DNA from: Orychophragmus violaceus
Taxonomy: Eukaryota; Streptophyta; Magnoliopsida; Brassicales; Brassicaceae
Assembly (NCBI GenBank): GCA_030180135.1
Contig: CM058233.1
Location: 107,797,994 to 107,861,993, forward strand
Direction of reading: 5' to 3'
DNA length: 64,000 nucleotides
Shown: piece by piece, positions 10,899 to 22,900 of the stretch
Layout: each line of letters starts with the position of its first letter
Numbering within the stretch: the stretch's first letter is position 1
Position numbers and translations under genes: made by a program
The notes under the pieces: generated by a model
Told to the model about the DNA's origin: nothing
The model's input: the letters and a program-made list of their open reading frames with translations, nothing else
Database searches by the model: none

Positions 10899-12284
10899 AA
10901 CAGTCGTCGTTGGCCTAAACAAGAAAACCCTAGCCGCTCTCCCTGACGCTGCTATCGAGGACCCAGATCTGAATCCGTTATTCGACGCCGGCGAGCCTCT
11001 GCTCCGCCGGTGTCGCCTCCTCCTTCCCTCTCTCTTGTTTCCTTTGGTTTTACTAGCTTTTCTCGTCCTTTGCTTTGCCTCTGCTCCCGATATGTCTTCT
11101 TCTGCAGTTGCTGTTATGGAGCGACGGGAGCAAACAGGCCGATTCAACCTCTCTCTTCCGGTTCTGACGACGGCGACTTCTATGGAGGCTACCACCTTCT
11201 CTGCTTGCAGATTTAATCTCACCGGATCTGAACTTTTCTCGGGTGAATCCCGAAGAACCTTCGCAATCTCTACCTGCCGCCGTACCTCGCCTGTACTCGA
11301 TATTCGGCTCACCGTTCCGTTTGTTGGCGTCGCCACTTTCTCCGCCGTGTTAGCTGTCTCCGATTCAAGTTCGGATCTCGCCTCTGTACTTTCCCTGACC
11401 TCGACTCACTCTTACTTGACTGGAAAGCTCTCCCACCTTGGGTTTTTACTTTCTCCGGTGGCGCCGGAGTCTCCCTCACCGCCGCTCGTACCAGATCTGT
11501 CGGATTTTTTAGTTTCCCTGAATCGCTGCTCCACCGGTCCTCTCCATACTGGGCCACCTTCGACGGCGCTGCAAAGCAACACTCCCATCCTAACCGCAGC
11601 CACGTCGTGCCTCATCGGATGGTCGGCAACGGAATCTACCGCTCCTCCGAGGAAATACATCGCTACCGGCGAACATCGTATCTCCGACCAACTCCTTCTC
11701 CATCGTGCAGCAAAAGCTTCATGGGCCTTAAACTTAATGTTTGCTAGGGTTTCCAGCCCACCTTTCAGCCCTTCTAAGAAGTTTCCCGGTCTGACTATAG
11801 TCAACATTCTACAACAAGGTTCTTTGCACGAAGATAAATCTATTCGTTCATCGGGGTTTTTAACCACATTTGGCCTAAGGGGCATACTAAATTCCTCCTT
11901 TTTGGAGAGATCAATTTCCTCCTTTTTGGAGAGATCAATTTCATCAATTTCCTCCTTTGTGGAGAGAACTTTCTCACCAATCTTCTTCTTCATGAAGAAT
12001 GTTTTTCAAAGCTCAGCCTTAGTTGCAAGAGCTAACTATTTCTTCCTTACGCCTATATTGGCAGAAGAACAGATCGTGTTAACACCGATCAAAGAAGCCC
12101 TTTTGAAGAAGCTTCCGGTTTATATCTATGATTTAAACTGTTTAATCTATCCTTTTAATGCTTTGATTTTCAATTATGTAACAAGTAGTTTGTACTCGTT
12201 GGCAATGAGCCTTCTGCTTGTAATCCTTCGCATTTAAGTTTAATATAATCTTTGTGACAAAAAAAAAAAACAGTCGTCGTTGGC
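10899..12284 (+). mobile_element. Non-autonomous poly(A) retroposon B (unclassified, long ORF)
   Basis: A 1,354 bp insertion (10,915-12,268) between two perfect copies of AACAGTCGTCGTTGGC (10,899-10,914 and 12,269-12,284). It ends GTTTAATATAATCTTTGTGAC followed by poly(A), close to the end of retroposon A. The 5' two thirds are GC-rich. A plus-strand frame runs from the ATG at 11,092 to 12,237 (381 codons) and resembles nothing I know; long antisense frames in the same stretch suggest compositional bias rather than a real protein. At about 11,890-11,960, units of TTTCCTCCTTTTTGGAGAGA repeat three times with drift. No reverse transcriptase is present. Confidence 0.75.
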
Positions 12285-13659
12285 GTTTTTGATTTTTTTT
12301 CGTTCACAGCTTTGACTCATGCACTGATTCGCTGCATAATCACGTAGAGAGCATTCATCGATTTTTTCTTGAGTAATAAACAAACAATATGCAATACATA
12401 ACCAAAATAAAATAAATAATAAAATAGCCTTTGAAATTAATAGAAAATTAGTTAGCCGTCCTATGTCTTTTGGCCGATTTTATAAGACTCCATGACATCG
12501 GCCATGACTATATTATAGCACTAAATAATAAACTTTCGACTCCTTTGGGGTCTAATTGACACTATATAATATTCTTACAAAGTGATGTACAAAACCTAGT
12601 TTAGATTAGTGGTTTTATTATCACTACTAAATTAATTGTGTTGCGATTTTCTTTGAATGTATTATTGATCTTATTAGGAATTCGTGAATTAAATCCTAAT
12701 AAATAAATAAAAAACAAGAAAATAGGTTCATGCTCGCCATTGAACTGTGAGTAACTTTGCATATGGACACTGGACAGCTGCAGTGATGTTTGTGTCTGTA
12801 TAAAATGATGAGGTATCTTCAATTCAACAACAAAAAATGATGAGGTATCAACATCACCGGCCAACACAGTTAATGAATTTACATACATATTGTGTAATGT
12901 ATATGTGACAAAATATAATCGATACTTAAATGTAAAGTATCGTGATTTATCTTTCATTTATGTAGACGTCTTAACTAACTACAGAATTTGTGGTCTTAGT
13001 TGTAGTGTTACATCACTTGTTGTAAGATTATCAAAATCCAAGTAGATTAGAAAAGTTAATTATGAAAATACTAGTATTATTATTTTTCATAATCTGTTCA
13101 TAAGAAAACAAATATGGATTTTCTGTTTCCGAAAGGTAAATAGTCTAACGGAGGTTCCAAAAGGCGAGGTCTTGGTTTGTGGCCCTGCATTAACTAGCTA
13201 CCACCATCTCTTCAACCAAATACTTAAACATTTAAACACGTTTATGCATTATTACAAAATCAATTGTGAAAGTGAAAGTTTTGATTTATATCACGTGAGA
13301 AATCTTGCATACCAAACCAATTACTAGAAAATCGTCGTTGTGGTCTTTTATACACATAAATAAAAGTATTTTTGAAAAGAAAAAAATAATATCACGGGTG
13401 TAATCAGGACCGACCTATTACTATTGGACGTCTAAAACCCAAATGTGTCAACTACTATACCACAATAAATATTTTGTTATATGATGTCTTTAAATACATA
13501 ATATATATTTGACGTTTAGAGCATGGATTTTACGAGCTTTAACCCCGAACTGACCTTGGGTATAATAGACTAGTGACAAAAGAAGCTAAGTTAGTAACCA
13601 AACATTCTAGTTCAATCTTTCATGATCTTCCATGCAAAAAATACTTTACATCTAAACGA
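12285..13659. other. Intergenic DNA with one micro-retroposon scar
   Basis: No gene seen. The 16 bp repeat AAAATGATGAGGTATC occurs at 12,802-12,817 and 12,834-12,849 around a 16 bp insert (TTCAATTCAACAACAA). At about 13,404 the sequence AATCAGGACCGACCT resembles the end of a hAT-type element, but no second end could be paired with it. Confidence 0.5.
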
Positions 13660-13932
13660 TATTTTGTCTGTCCTAAAATTTAAGATGTTTAAGAATAATT
13701 TTTTTATTTCATTTTATAAGATGTTTTATAATTTTAATGCAAAAAATTAGTTTTATTTGATTAGTGTGACCATTTGTATTATGGAATAATTTTTTAATTG
13801 GCTAGATTGTTTTTATTAAATATGAAATGGTGTTTCCAATGTAAAAAAATCAAAATATTATAATTAATATGTTTTTTTAGCCTTTACATTTTAACTAGAA
13901 AATCTTATATATTAGGACAAAATGAGTATTAT
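13660..13932. mobile_element. MITE with TTTTGTCC...AAGAT inverted ends
   Basis: The left end (TTTTGTCTGTCCTAAAAT..AAGATG) and the reverse complement of the right end (TTTTGTCCTAATATATAAGAT) match over about 20 bp, around roughly 270 bp of AT-rich non-coding DNA. Elements with comparable ends lie at 31,354-31,632 and 43,616-43,882. Boundaries are approximate. Confidence 0.5.
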
Positions 13933-15099
13933 CATAGATTAGTTATGGACCTAATGAATCCCTCATGGTTATACAAAAAGTAGTATTAATTAGTATTGTA
14001 TCAATTAGTCATATGTTTTGAATGATAATTGCGGACTAAATCATTCTAATATTTTTAGATGAACTACAATCCATTGTGTATCAAATCCATTTATTTACAA
14101 AATAATTTGTATTTAATTTATAACGTATATATATGTATATATATATATATATATATATTTATCCAAATATTATGAATATACAAAAAATCGTATTGACCTT
14201 TTACAGACTAATCTCCCCGGCTACATTCAAGCCTATAATATCACACTCATTGTCGTATATATAATTTATGCTTTTGGGTCACACCATTAATTTGAGTGGA
14301 ACAAGAATTGGAGTGGTGCCAATATACCATAGTTAATTAGTGATGACCAAACAATAAGTTGTAATCTTGGTAAATCTTTATTCACGTAAAAAGGATTTGT
14401 AAAGGGTTTGTACTATTATTTGAATAAAAATTTATTAAAAATATGGATTAATTAAAAAATACATTGACATATTAACACAAACATCAAAGTTTGTAGTTCA
14501 AATAATCAGAACCTAAATTATAGAGATACACATATACACAGAAGAACCTCAATATAACACACACCCCGGTGGGCCGGTAGGTATTTTAACTAAGAAATCA
14601 TTTTCGCTAGAAGATGTGTCAAGGCTCAAGTTTAACTTCTTTTTTCTATTAACTTTTGCACAAAAAACTTTCAGAAAGAATGAATATTGTTCATTACATA
14701 AAACTATCAATCAAATCGAAAGACAACGCAACTTTTTCAAAGAGAACACAACAACAAAGTTGGAACACAAACAAGAAGACACATCGCAGACTACTTTAAT
14801 AAGAGATTCAGGATGGTTTCAGAAAGCAAACTTTTTACAAATAAATGTATTTTAACTTCCTCAGGACAATACAAGAATACAAAAACATACCAAGCTCCAT
14901 CAGAGCTCTTTATTACAGAACCAAACAATAGAAATCCCTACATCGGAGAGCAACCACCGGAAGAGTAAAAGGGGATGACAAAAGGCGGTGGTTTTGCTTC
15001 CGAAACAAAGTTCCAAGAATACATACTAAAGAACGATAAAACAAAACGCACACAGAAAGTAAAGGAAGTACCTTCGGGGTAACTCTTGTGGGTACTTTC
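13933..15099. other. Intergenic DNA, (TA)n run, VHA-c 3' UTR
   Basis: A TA-rich microsatellite spans about 14,127-14,158. The stretch from about 14,870 to 15,099 is likely the 3' UTR of the minus-strand VHA-c gene. The 79-codon frame at 14,616-14,855 has no recognisable homology and was not called. Confidence 0.5.
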
Positions 15100-16207
15100 T
15101 CATTCTGCTCTAGACTGGCCAGCTCTTGAGGAGAGGATAATCCCTACAATAAGCCCGTAAAGAGCAAGCGCTTCTGCGAAAATAAGGATAAGAATCATCC
15201 CGACAAAGAGCTTAGGCTGCTGAGCATTTGCCCTGAAAAAAGAATTACAAATGGACAAAATCAAATACCCATGTTATATATACATCATTTGTGAAGTTTT
15301 ATAGGTAACAAACCTGACACCGGCATCACCCACAATCCCAATGGCCATACCAGCTGAAAGACCAGCAAGACCACAAGCAAGACCGGAGGAGAGGTGTGCG
15401 TATCCATCGAAGAGGTAGTAAGACTTAGCCTTGGGGTTAATCCCGGTACTGATGATAACAGCAATAATCAATCCGTAAATACCCAACACACCAGCCATAA
15501 CAACAGGGACAATGGATTTCATCACCAACTCGGGCCTCATCACTCCCATAGAAGCCACACCAACACCACTTTTTGCGGTTCCATAAGCAGCTCCCATACC
15601 TATCCATCCAATGAAAATTCAACAGATTTCTTAACATTATGTCCAAAAGATAATACAATCCTTATTGGATCCCACAAAATCCCTCTAACTATAATTTCGT
15701 ATGCTCAATAAAGCACACAGTGGGTTCCAAGGAATGCACAACACATCGAATCTCATCTCAGAATCACAATACAATGGTGATCAAAAGCATTGCTCAATCA
15801 CATGTTCCAAGGTCAAACGCAAATCATATCCAATAAATCAGAAATTCCTTTTGATTCTGGATGCAGATCGAACCTAAGAGACTAATTCTTCAATCAATCA
15901 AACAAGCGATCTGAAGAGCTAATCGCGCGTAGCATCTATCTAGCTTAATTTACGACCTATTTGCAGGTTCTCAAACAGTTATTATACATATATCAATACA
16001 TTATCCCCAGAAACCAGGAAGACGATCACGAACAACGATACAGATCAGGCGAATTAGGAAAACAATTTGAAACAACAAAATGATTTACAATGACGGAATC
16101 AGATGCGAATAAAGAAAAAAAAAGGAATTACAGGAGAAGACGAGTGCGGCTGCAGCGCCGAGGAAACCGAAGAAGGGAGCTGTTTCATCGCCGCTGAAGG
16201 TAGACAT
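15100..16207 (-). CDS. VHA-c1: V-type H+-ATPase 16 kDa proteolipid subunit c
   Basis: Subunit of the membrane-embedded Vo ring that carries protons across the tonoplast. Three exons on the minus strand: 16,132-16,207, 15,314-15,599 and 15,100-15,232, all with GT/AG introns, give 495 nt and 164 residues. The first exon encodes [20 protein letters not shown] and ends in a codon split as T/GT. The protein has four membrane segments, and the helix IV motif FAEALALYG holds the proton-binding glutamate. The C-terminus is [10 protein letters not shown]. Length equals that of Arabidopsis VHA-c. The isoform (AVA-P1 / At4g34720) is assigned from its position between ADC2 and RbfA, because the c isoforms are nearly identical in protein sequence. 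Confidence 0.96.
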
Positions 16208-16378
16208 GTCGAGGTTTGGATCTGAAATCTGAAATCGAGGTCGATGATTGAAATCTGGCGAGAGAGAGATGGAGAGCTGTGGATATTACTCGCTGTGATT
16301 TTAATTTATTTATTTATTTTTCAGATGAGTGGAAGGGAACCACGTAGCTCTTGTTCTATAACAGAGACGACCACGTCG

Positions 16379-16424
16379 TTTGGGCCTGGGCCTGGGTCTA
16401 GTTGTCATTCACTTAAGCCCACTT
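16379..16424 (-). promoter_or_regulatory. Site II (TGGGCY) cluster upstream of VHA-c
   Basis: The plus strand carries TTGGGCCTGGGCCTGGGTC and then AAGCCCAC, 170-215 bp upstream of the VHA-c ATG. Repeated TGGGCY motifs bind TCP factors in promoters of constitutively expressed plant genes, which fits a housekeeping ATPase subunit. Confidence 0.55.
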
Positions 16425-16910
16425 TCTAATATGTCTAAGCTAAACCTTCTCTAATCCGGTTTATATTGCGTTTCGGTTTAGTTTTGGTATTTTAGTTTAA
16501 AGAATTTTGTAAGAGAATTTCATAGCGGTTTATTCCTTATACCAGCAGAACAACAAAGACACTACAGCAAAGGCAGAGACTCATCCAAAATTGCAAAAGA
16601 AAACACATTAAGCTGGAGAGATCTGAGCCAAGGACCAAAGAAGCTCAGGATCCATATTGAGGAAGGAGCCATGTGAGCTAAATACATACCTATCATCGGT
16701 ATTCAACTCTCTGGTTCTCAATTCCGCCATCAACATGTTCCTAGTAGTCTAGTCTAAACTTCACAGAAAACATGAAAAATGATTCTCTTACAGAGTCAAA
16801 TGATCAGAATATCCTTGAAGCACCAAAGCGAATGATTTCTCTCTTAGATGAGTTGAACATATGATGACTTGCCGAGGGGAATGATCTCTCTCTAAAACTG
16901 CTTCAAACCA

Positions 16911-19900
16911 TTACTTTACATAGATGATGTCGTCGTCAAGATCATCCACTTCCCAATCTTGATCATCCTCTGTTGAATTAGATGGTTCTTGCCCCTCTTC
17001 ACTACCTTTCTCAGCTTTTATTTTGTCTAGTATTGCAATTACCTGAAAAAAAATCTCCAGTTTCAGTTTCTTGTGATGGTTATAAACGCAGACAAATCAT
17101 GAGACAGTCACAAATCATGATCAGCATCAGTGAGACCATACCCTGCTTCCTCTTTCCATGGATTCATCCTCAATAAATCTAAGTTCAGGCGTCAATCTCA
17201 ACTTCATCCTCTTCCCAAGCTCACTCCTAACATATTTAGCTTTCGATTTCAACCCCGCAATTGCAACATCTTTCCCTCTGTCATCTCCAAACACAGATAC
17301 ATACACTTTCACAACCTACAAACTCCAAAGAAACCATTTTCATGAATCATATAAAACAGTATGGAATCAACTATCACAACTCCGAATTCAGCTCAAGAAC
17401 AAGTAAATGACAGAGAGAAAATATCTCATTCAACTGTGAAAATGAACAAAGTGTTTGTACAGAAGCTTATATACAAGCTGTGTATAAGATAATTAAATAA
17501 CAACTAAGAGCTCACTAATCACTCACTAATCAGCTAGCTAACAACCAAGTTAACGACTATTAAACAGAATCGTTAACTCTGTTAACTAATACACCCCCCT
17601 CAAGCCTGAATCGATTATCCTGTTGAACGATAAAGGCTTGAAATAGACATCCGAGATAAGAGTGAATGGAATAAGGAAGCAGCAAGCGGCTTTGTCAGGA
17701 TGTCAGCATGTTGGTTATGAGTGTTAACATGGAAGGTTTTCATGAAACCATTCTTTAGCTGATCTCGCACTTTGTGACAATCTACTTCGACGTGCTTGGT
17801 GCGCTCGTGAAAGACAGGGTTCGAAGCGATATGGAGAGCAGCCTTGTTATCACAATAGAGCTTAGCAGGGCCTGTCGTCTTGATGTGCAGATCCTTGAGA
17901 AGTTGAGCAAGCCAAAGAAGCTCACAAGTTGCATCCGCCATTGCTCTGTATTCTGCTTCACAACTACTACGACTGACAACAGGTTGCTTTTTAGATTTCC
18001 ATGAGATTAGTGAGGTGCCCAAGTAAACACAATAGCCTGATATGGAACGTCGTGAGTCCAAACAAGAACCCCAGTCAGCATCTGCAAACACATTGAGACA
18101 AAGTTCTGTAGATGCTGAGTAGAATAAGCCTTGGCCTGGGTTTGACTTGAGGTATCGTATGATCCGTTGTCCTGCAGCTAGGTGAACATCACTAGGTTTG
18201 GATAAGAATTGGCTAAGCTTGTTCACAGCATACGTGATGTCGGGACGAGTGATGGTAAGATAGAGTAATTTACCAATCAACTCCCTGTATGGACTCGGAT
18301 TAGCCAAGGGTGTTCCGGATTCCATGCTCAAATTCACTGTGGGATCCATGGGAACAGAACAGGGCTTAGCAGCTAGTAAACCTGTTTCTTCGAGTAGATC
18401 AAGACAATACTTTCGTTGACATAGAGAAATGCCCTTGGAAGATCGTGCAATCTCAAGACCAAGAAAGTATCGGATTGGCCCCATGTCCTTGATTGTAAAA
18501 GCTGCCTGAAGAACGCCTTTTACCTTAGAAACAGCTGTTGTATCATTGCTAGCAATGATGATGTCATCGACATAAACCAGTAGAGCAATGAAAACATGAC
18601 CTTGACTCTTGACAAATAGAGTATTCTCCACTTGTGATTGAGTGAAGCCATCATTGAGTAACACATTAGAGAAGCTAGTATACCATTGCCGTGAAGCCTG
18701 TTTTAAACCATATAGGGACTTATGTAGACGGCAGACAGGATTCTCAGGAAGAGAGATACCTGGTGGAGCAGTATAGCCCAGAGGCAATGCCATATAGATC
18801 TCCTCATCAAGGGTGCCATGAAGAAATGCATTTGAAACGTCCATTTGGGTTAAACTCCAGCCCAAACGAGCAGCCAAGCCAAGAATAAGCTTCACAGTGG
18901 CAAGTTTTGCAACGGGAGAGAAGGTGTCGATGTAATCAATTCCTTCATGTTGGGTAAAGCCTTTGGCAACGAGCCTAGCTTTGTGTTTATCAATAGAACC
19001 ATCTTGGTTATACTTGAGGCGATATACCCATTTGCATCCGATGGCTATTTTCTCTGGTGGCAATGGAACAACAGAGAAAGTCTCTTGTTGCTTAAGAGAA
19101 TTCAACTCATCATTCATACCTTTTGTCCATGCAGCAGACTTAATGGCTTGAGCAAAAGTCTTTGGTTCTGTGTCAGTGCTGATAGAGAGGATAAAAGTTT
19201 TGAATGGAGAAGAAAGGTGATCATAAGAAAGAACGGAAGATAAAGGGTAAAGGGTAGTATCAGTGGGAGGAGGAGAAGAATGAGTGGTGAGGTAACAATG
19301 ATACTCAGAGAGATAAGATGGTACCTTGGAAGTCCGTTTAGGTCGGGCATTGTCTGGAGAAGAAGAGATAGCCAAGTCCTGACGAGCATGTTGTGTGATT
19401 GATGGAGCATTAGAGTGTGTATGCAAATGTGGTGATGTATGATGATGGATAGGTAATACAGGCAATGAAGTGGTACAATGATCAGAGATGTCAGTATGCG
19501 GAAGTGAATCATGTATGAATGTGTTATCAGGAACTGGTAATGGTAAAATAGATGAAGGAAACAAATCAGGTACCTGAGTATGCAAAGTTTTATCATGAAA
19601 TGGAAAAATGGATTCATGGAAAACAACATTACGAGAAACAGAAATGATGTTAGTTTCTAAGTCCAGCACTTTATATCCTTTATAACCAGGGGCATATCCT
19701 AGGAAAACAGATGGCTTTGCTCTAGGAGTAAATTTGGTTCTAAACTTAGGATATGTAGAAACGTAACATAAGCAACCAAACACACGCAGAGCATCATAGT
19801 CAGGTTCCTTTTTGACTAACTTTTGAAATGGACTTTGATTATTCAGCAAAGGTGAAGGAGTTATGTTAATCAAATATACTGCAGTTTGCACACAATCCCC

Positions 19901-22900
19901 CCAAAAAGAAACTGGAACATGAGATTGAAAGTATAGAGCCCGAGCTACATTGAGAAGGTGTTGATGCTTGCGTTCTACAACAGAATTCTGTTGGGGTGTG
20001 TCTACACAAGAATAGTAATGTACCATGCCTTTTTCTTTAAGTAACTCTGTGAAAGCAAGCTCAGGTGCATTATCTGATCGTATAGCCTTAACAGTGGTAC
20101 TATATTGAGTTTCTATTAGCTTTAAAAAGGATGGAAAAACTTCAGAAACTGAACTTTTATTTCTCAAAAGATAAATCCAAGTTACACGGGTTGAATCATC
20201 AACAAGAGTAAGGAAATATCTAAAACCTTCTATAGTTTCATGAGCAAAAGGACCCCATACATCAAGATGAACTAGATCAAACGCATGACTAGCTAAATTG
20301 TTATGTGAAATGTATGGTAAACGTTTCTGCTTAGCTAGAGGACAAATGGAACAATGAGAAGATGAACTAATAGAAGTATTATTGAGTTTTGAAGACAAAC
20401 TATGAAGTTTTGCAGGTGAAGGATGACCCAGACGTTGATGCCATAAGTCTCCAGACACAGCCACAGAAGCACAAAATGGTTGAACTGAATGAGATGAAGC
20501 GAGATCATGAGCAGTAAAGATGTATAGATTGTGGAAGCTTTTACACTTCCCAATCATCGATCCCTGAATAAGGTCCTGAATAATGCAACAGTCAGCAAAG
20601 AAATGAGCAGAACAAGAACTAGACTGCACAAGAGAACTCACAGAAATCAGATTAAAATGAAATGATGGAATATGCAAAACATCATGCAATATGAGTGTGG
20701 ATGACAAGTGAATAGTGCCTGTGTGTGAGATAGGTACTCTAACACCATTTGGTAGTGATACTGTCTTGTCCTTGACTATCTCAACCTCTGAAAACATTGC
20801 TAAATCTGAACAGACATGTCCTGTGGCCCCACTATCAACTATCCAAGCATCATTAGGAATATAATTGGATAAAGAGGTAAGACAATGGTGTTTATAGGTG
20901 AGTGTTTGATGTTCATAACGAAGGTTAGAGGAAGGGAAAGACACAGTACCTGCAGACGCATTACATGCCATTACGCCATGATCTGTAATCGATGAGGATG
21001 AATGATGACCAGAATTCTCAGGAGCGTTGAGAGAGCTTAATTGAGCAATTATCTGCTGGACTTGAGCCTGAGTAAGCTGAAGGCTATTACCACCTGAGGA
21101 TGAAGAAGTTGCAGAAGGCATTACTTCAGTCATGACATTAGCAATTGCATTTTCTTTGGTATATGCATTTGGTTTCCACTGCTGAGGCTGAGAGGGCTTT
21201 TGCTGTGTGTATGATGTCTGAGTGTGAGCAGCATTGGCCTGACCTTTTGAAGCAGATGGGTGACCCGGTGGATAACCATGCAGCTTATAGCACTTATTGA
21301 CTACATGTCCAGTCATACCGCAGTGAGTACATATTGGTCGAGGTCTGGGTTTGTAACTAGCATAAGCAGCCATGTGTTGAATATCTGCCTCATTGGATTG
21401 AGAAGCTTGAAACACAACATTCTCAACACTGGTGACTGGTTTAATCACCCTTTGTCGTTCATCTTGACATACCATGTGGAAGACTTCTTCAAGAGTTGGT
21501 AAAGGTTTGAGCATCAAGACTTGACGTTTGGTGGATTCGTATGACTCATTGAGCCCCATCAAGAATTTCATAATCTTGCCTCTATCCTGCATTTTCTTCC
21601 AGTTCACTGCAGCGGAACACTCACATCTCCCACATGTACAAACCGGCATTTCGACAAAGTTTGTATAAGTTTCCCAAAGAGTAACAAGCTCGGTGTAGTA
21701 GCTGCTAACATCGCGAGCTCCTTGAGTAACTAGGCAGAGTTTCTGTTCAATCTCAAAGATCCTACACAGATCATCTTGCTTGAATCTAGTTAACAGACTA
21801 TTCCAGATCATAGCAGCAGTCGGCATATACAGAAGACTAGCACTAATACTCTTCTCAACAGAATTCAACAACCAAGTCGATACCATATCGTTACATCGCG
21901 ACCAAGAACCAGCATTAACATCGTCATCAGAAGGTTTAGGAATGGTACCATTGATGAAGCCAATCTTGTTACGAACGTTTAATCCGAGATGCACGGAGCG
22001 TCGCCAAGAGTGAAAATCAGCACCACTGGAGAGACGGTCTGAGACAAGCATGAGTCCGCTGTGGTCATTGTGATGTAGATAATAGGTATTCTCATAGAGA
22101 TCGGTAGATTGATGTCGCGGTGTTGAAGTCGTTGACATTTTGAGAAGATCGGAGGTGAAATTGACGGAAATTGAAGAAATCGAAGTCAATCGTAAGGTAA
22201 AATCAGAGACCGAGATTGATCGAAAGATGAAGATGAAAGATTGTGCGTAAGATTTCAACGAAAAAAGAAAGAATCGAAAGGGAAAGATCACAAATCAACA
22301 AGGATCGTGGAACGCTCATGATCAAGAGGAATGAATCGAAGTAGAACGATGAAGATTTCGCTCTGATACCATATCACAACTCCGAATTCAGCTCAAGAAC
22401 AAGTAAATGACAGAGAGAAAATATCTCATTCAACTGTGAAAATGAACAAAGTGTTTGTAAAGAAGCTTATATACAAGCTGTGTTTAAGATAATTAAATAA
22501 CAACTAAGAGCTCACTAATCACTCACTAATCAGCTAGCTAACAACCAAGTTAACGACTATTAAACAGAATCGTTAACTCTGTTAACTAATATCAACAATC
22601 TCGAAAGACCCTAACTTTCCACCTCATCCACATTAATTACATTTACAGGAGTGGTCGATTAAGGTTTCTTACCTGCAAATCATTGGACACCTCGACATCG
22701 CTGATGGTTGTGAGAGAAGAGAGGTAACGGTCGGCTCCAAGTGCAGATTCGGGCAACACAGCGTGTTGCAAGACAGTGTCTGTGAGAAGCATGTCGGAGA
22801 GCTCTCTCATTATCTGTTTAGCCACCATCTTCACTCGTCTCGGGTTCGCCATACACTTTATGGTCCGGCGCAAGGAGAGGTTTGTATGGAGGTTGGCTGG

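Larger units (their letters stand above)
17372..22591 (-). mobile_element. Intact Ty1/Copia LTR retrotransposon in the RBF1 intron
   Basis: A complete 5,220 bp element in the same orientation as the host gene. The two LTRs are 220 bp and differ at only two positions. A perfect 5 bp target-site duplication, TCAAC, lies at 17,367-17,371 and 22,592-22,596. The primer-binding site (22,360-22,371, minus strand TGGTATCAGAGC) fits initiator methionine tRNA. The polypurine tract (17,592-17,603, minus strand TTGAGGGGGGTG) adjoins the 3' LTR. One long uninterrupted polyprotein frame fills the interior. Nearly identical LTRs and an intact frame point to a young and possibly mobile copy. Confidence 0.97.

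Noticed and set aside
11092..12237. 381-codon frame inside retroposon B as a real gene
   Set aside because: Antisense frames of similar quality overlap it and the composition is skewed; kept only as part of the element description.
13404..13440. hAT element beginning AATCAGGACCGACC
   Set aside because: No partner terminal repeat or 8 bp duplication could be found.
19114..19629. 171-codon frame inside the Copia coding region
   Set aside because: Same strand but another frame of the polyprotein gene; a shadow ORF.
22139..22291. 51-residue upstream extension of the Copia polyprotein
   Set aside because: No similarity to gag and the conserved part starts at MSTTST; probably leader sequence that happens to be open.
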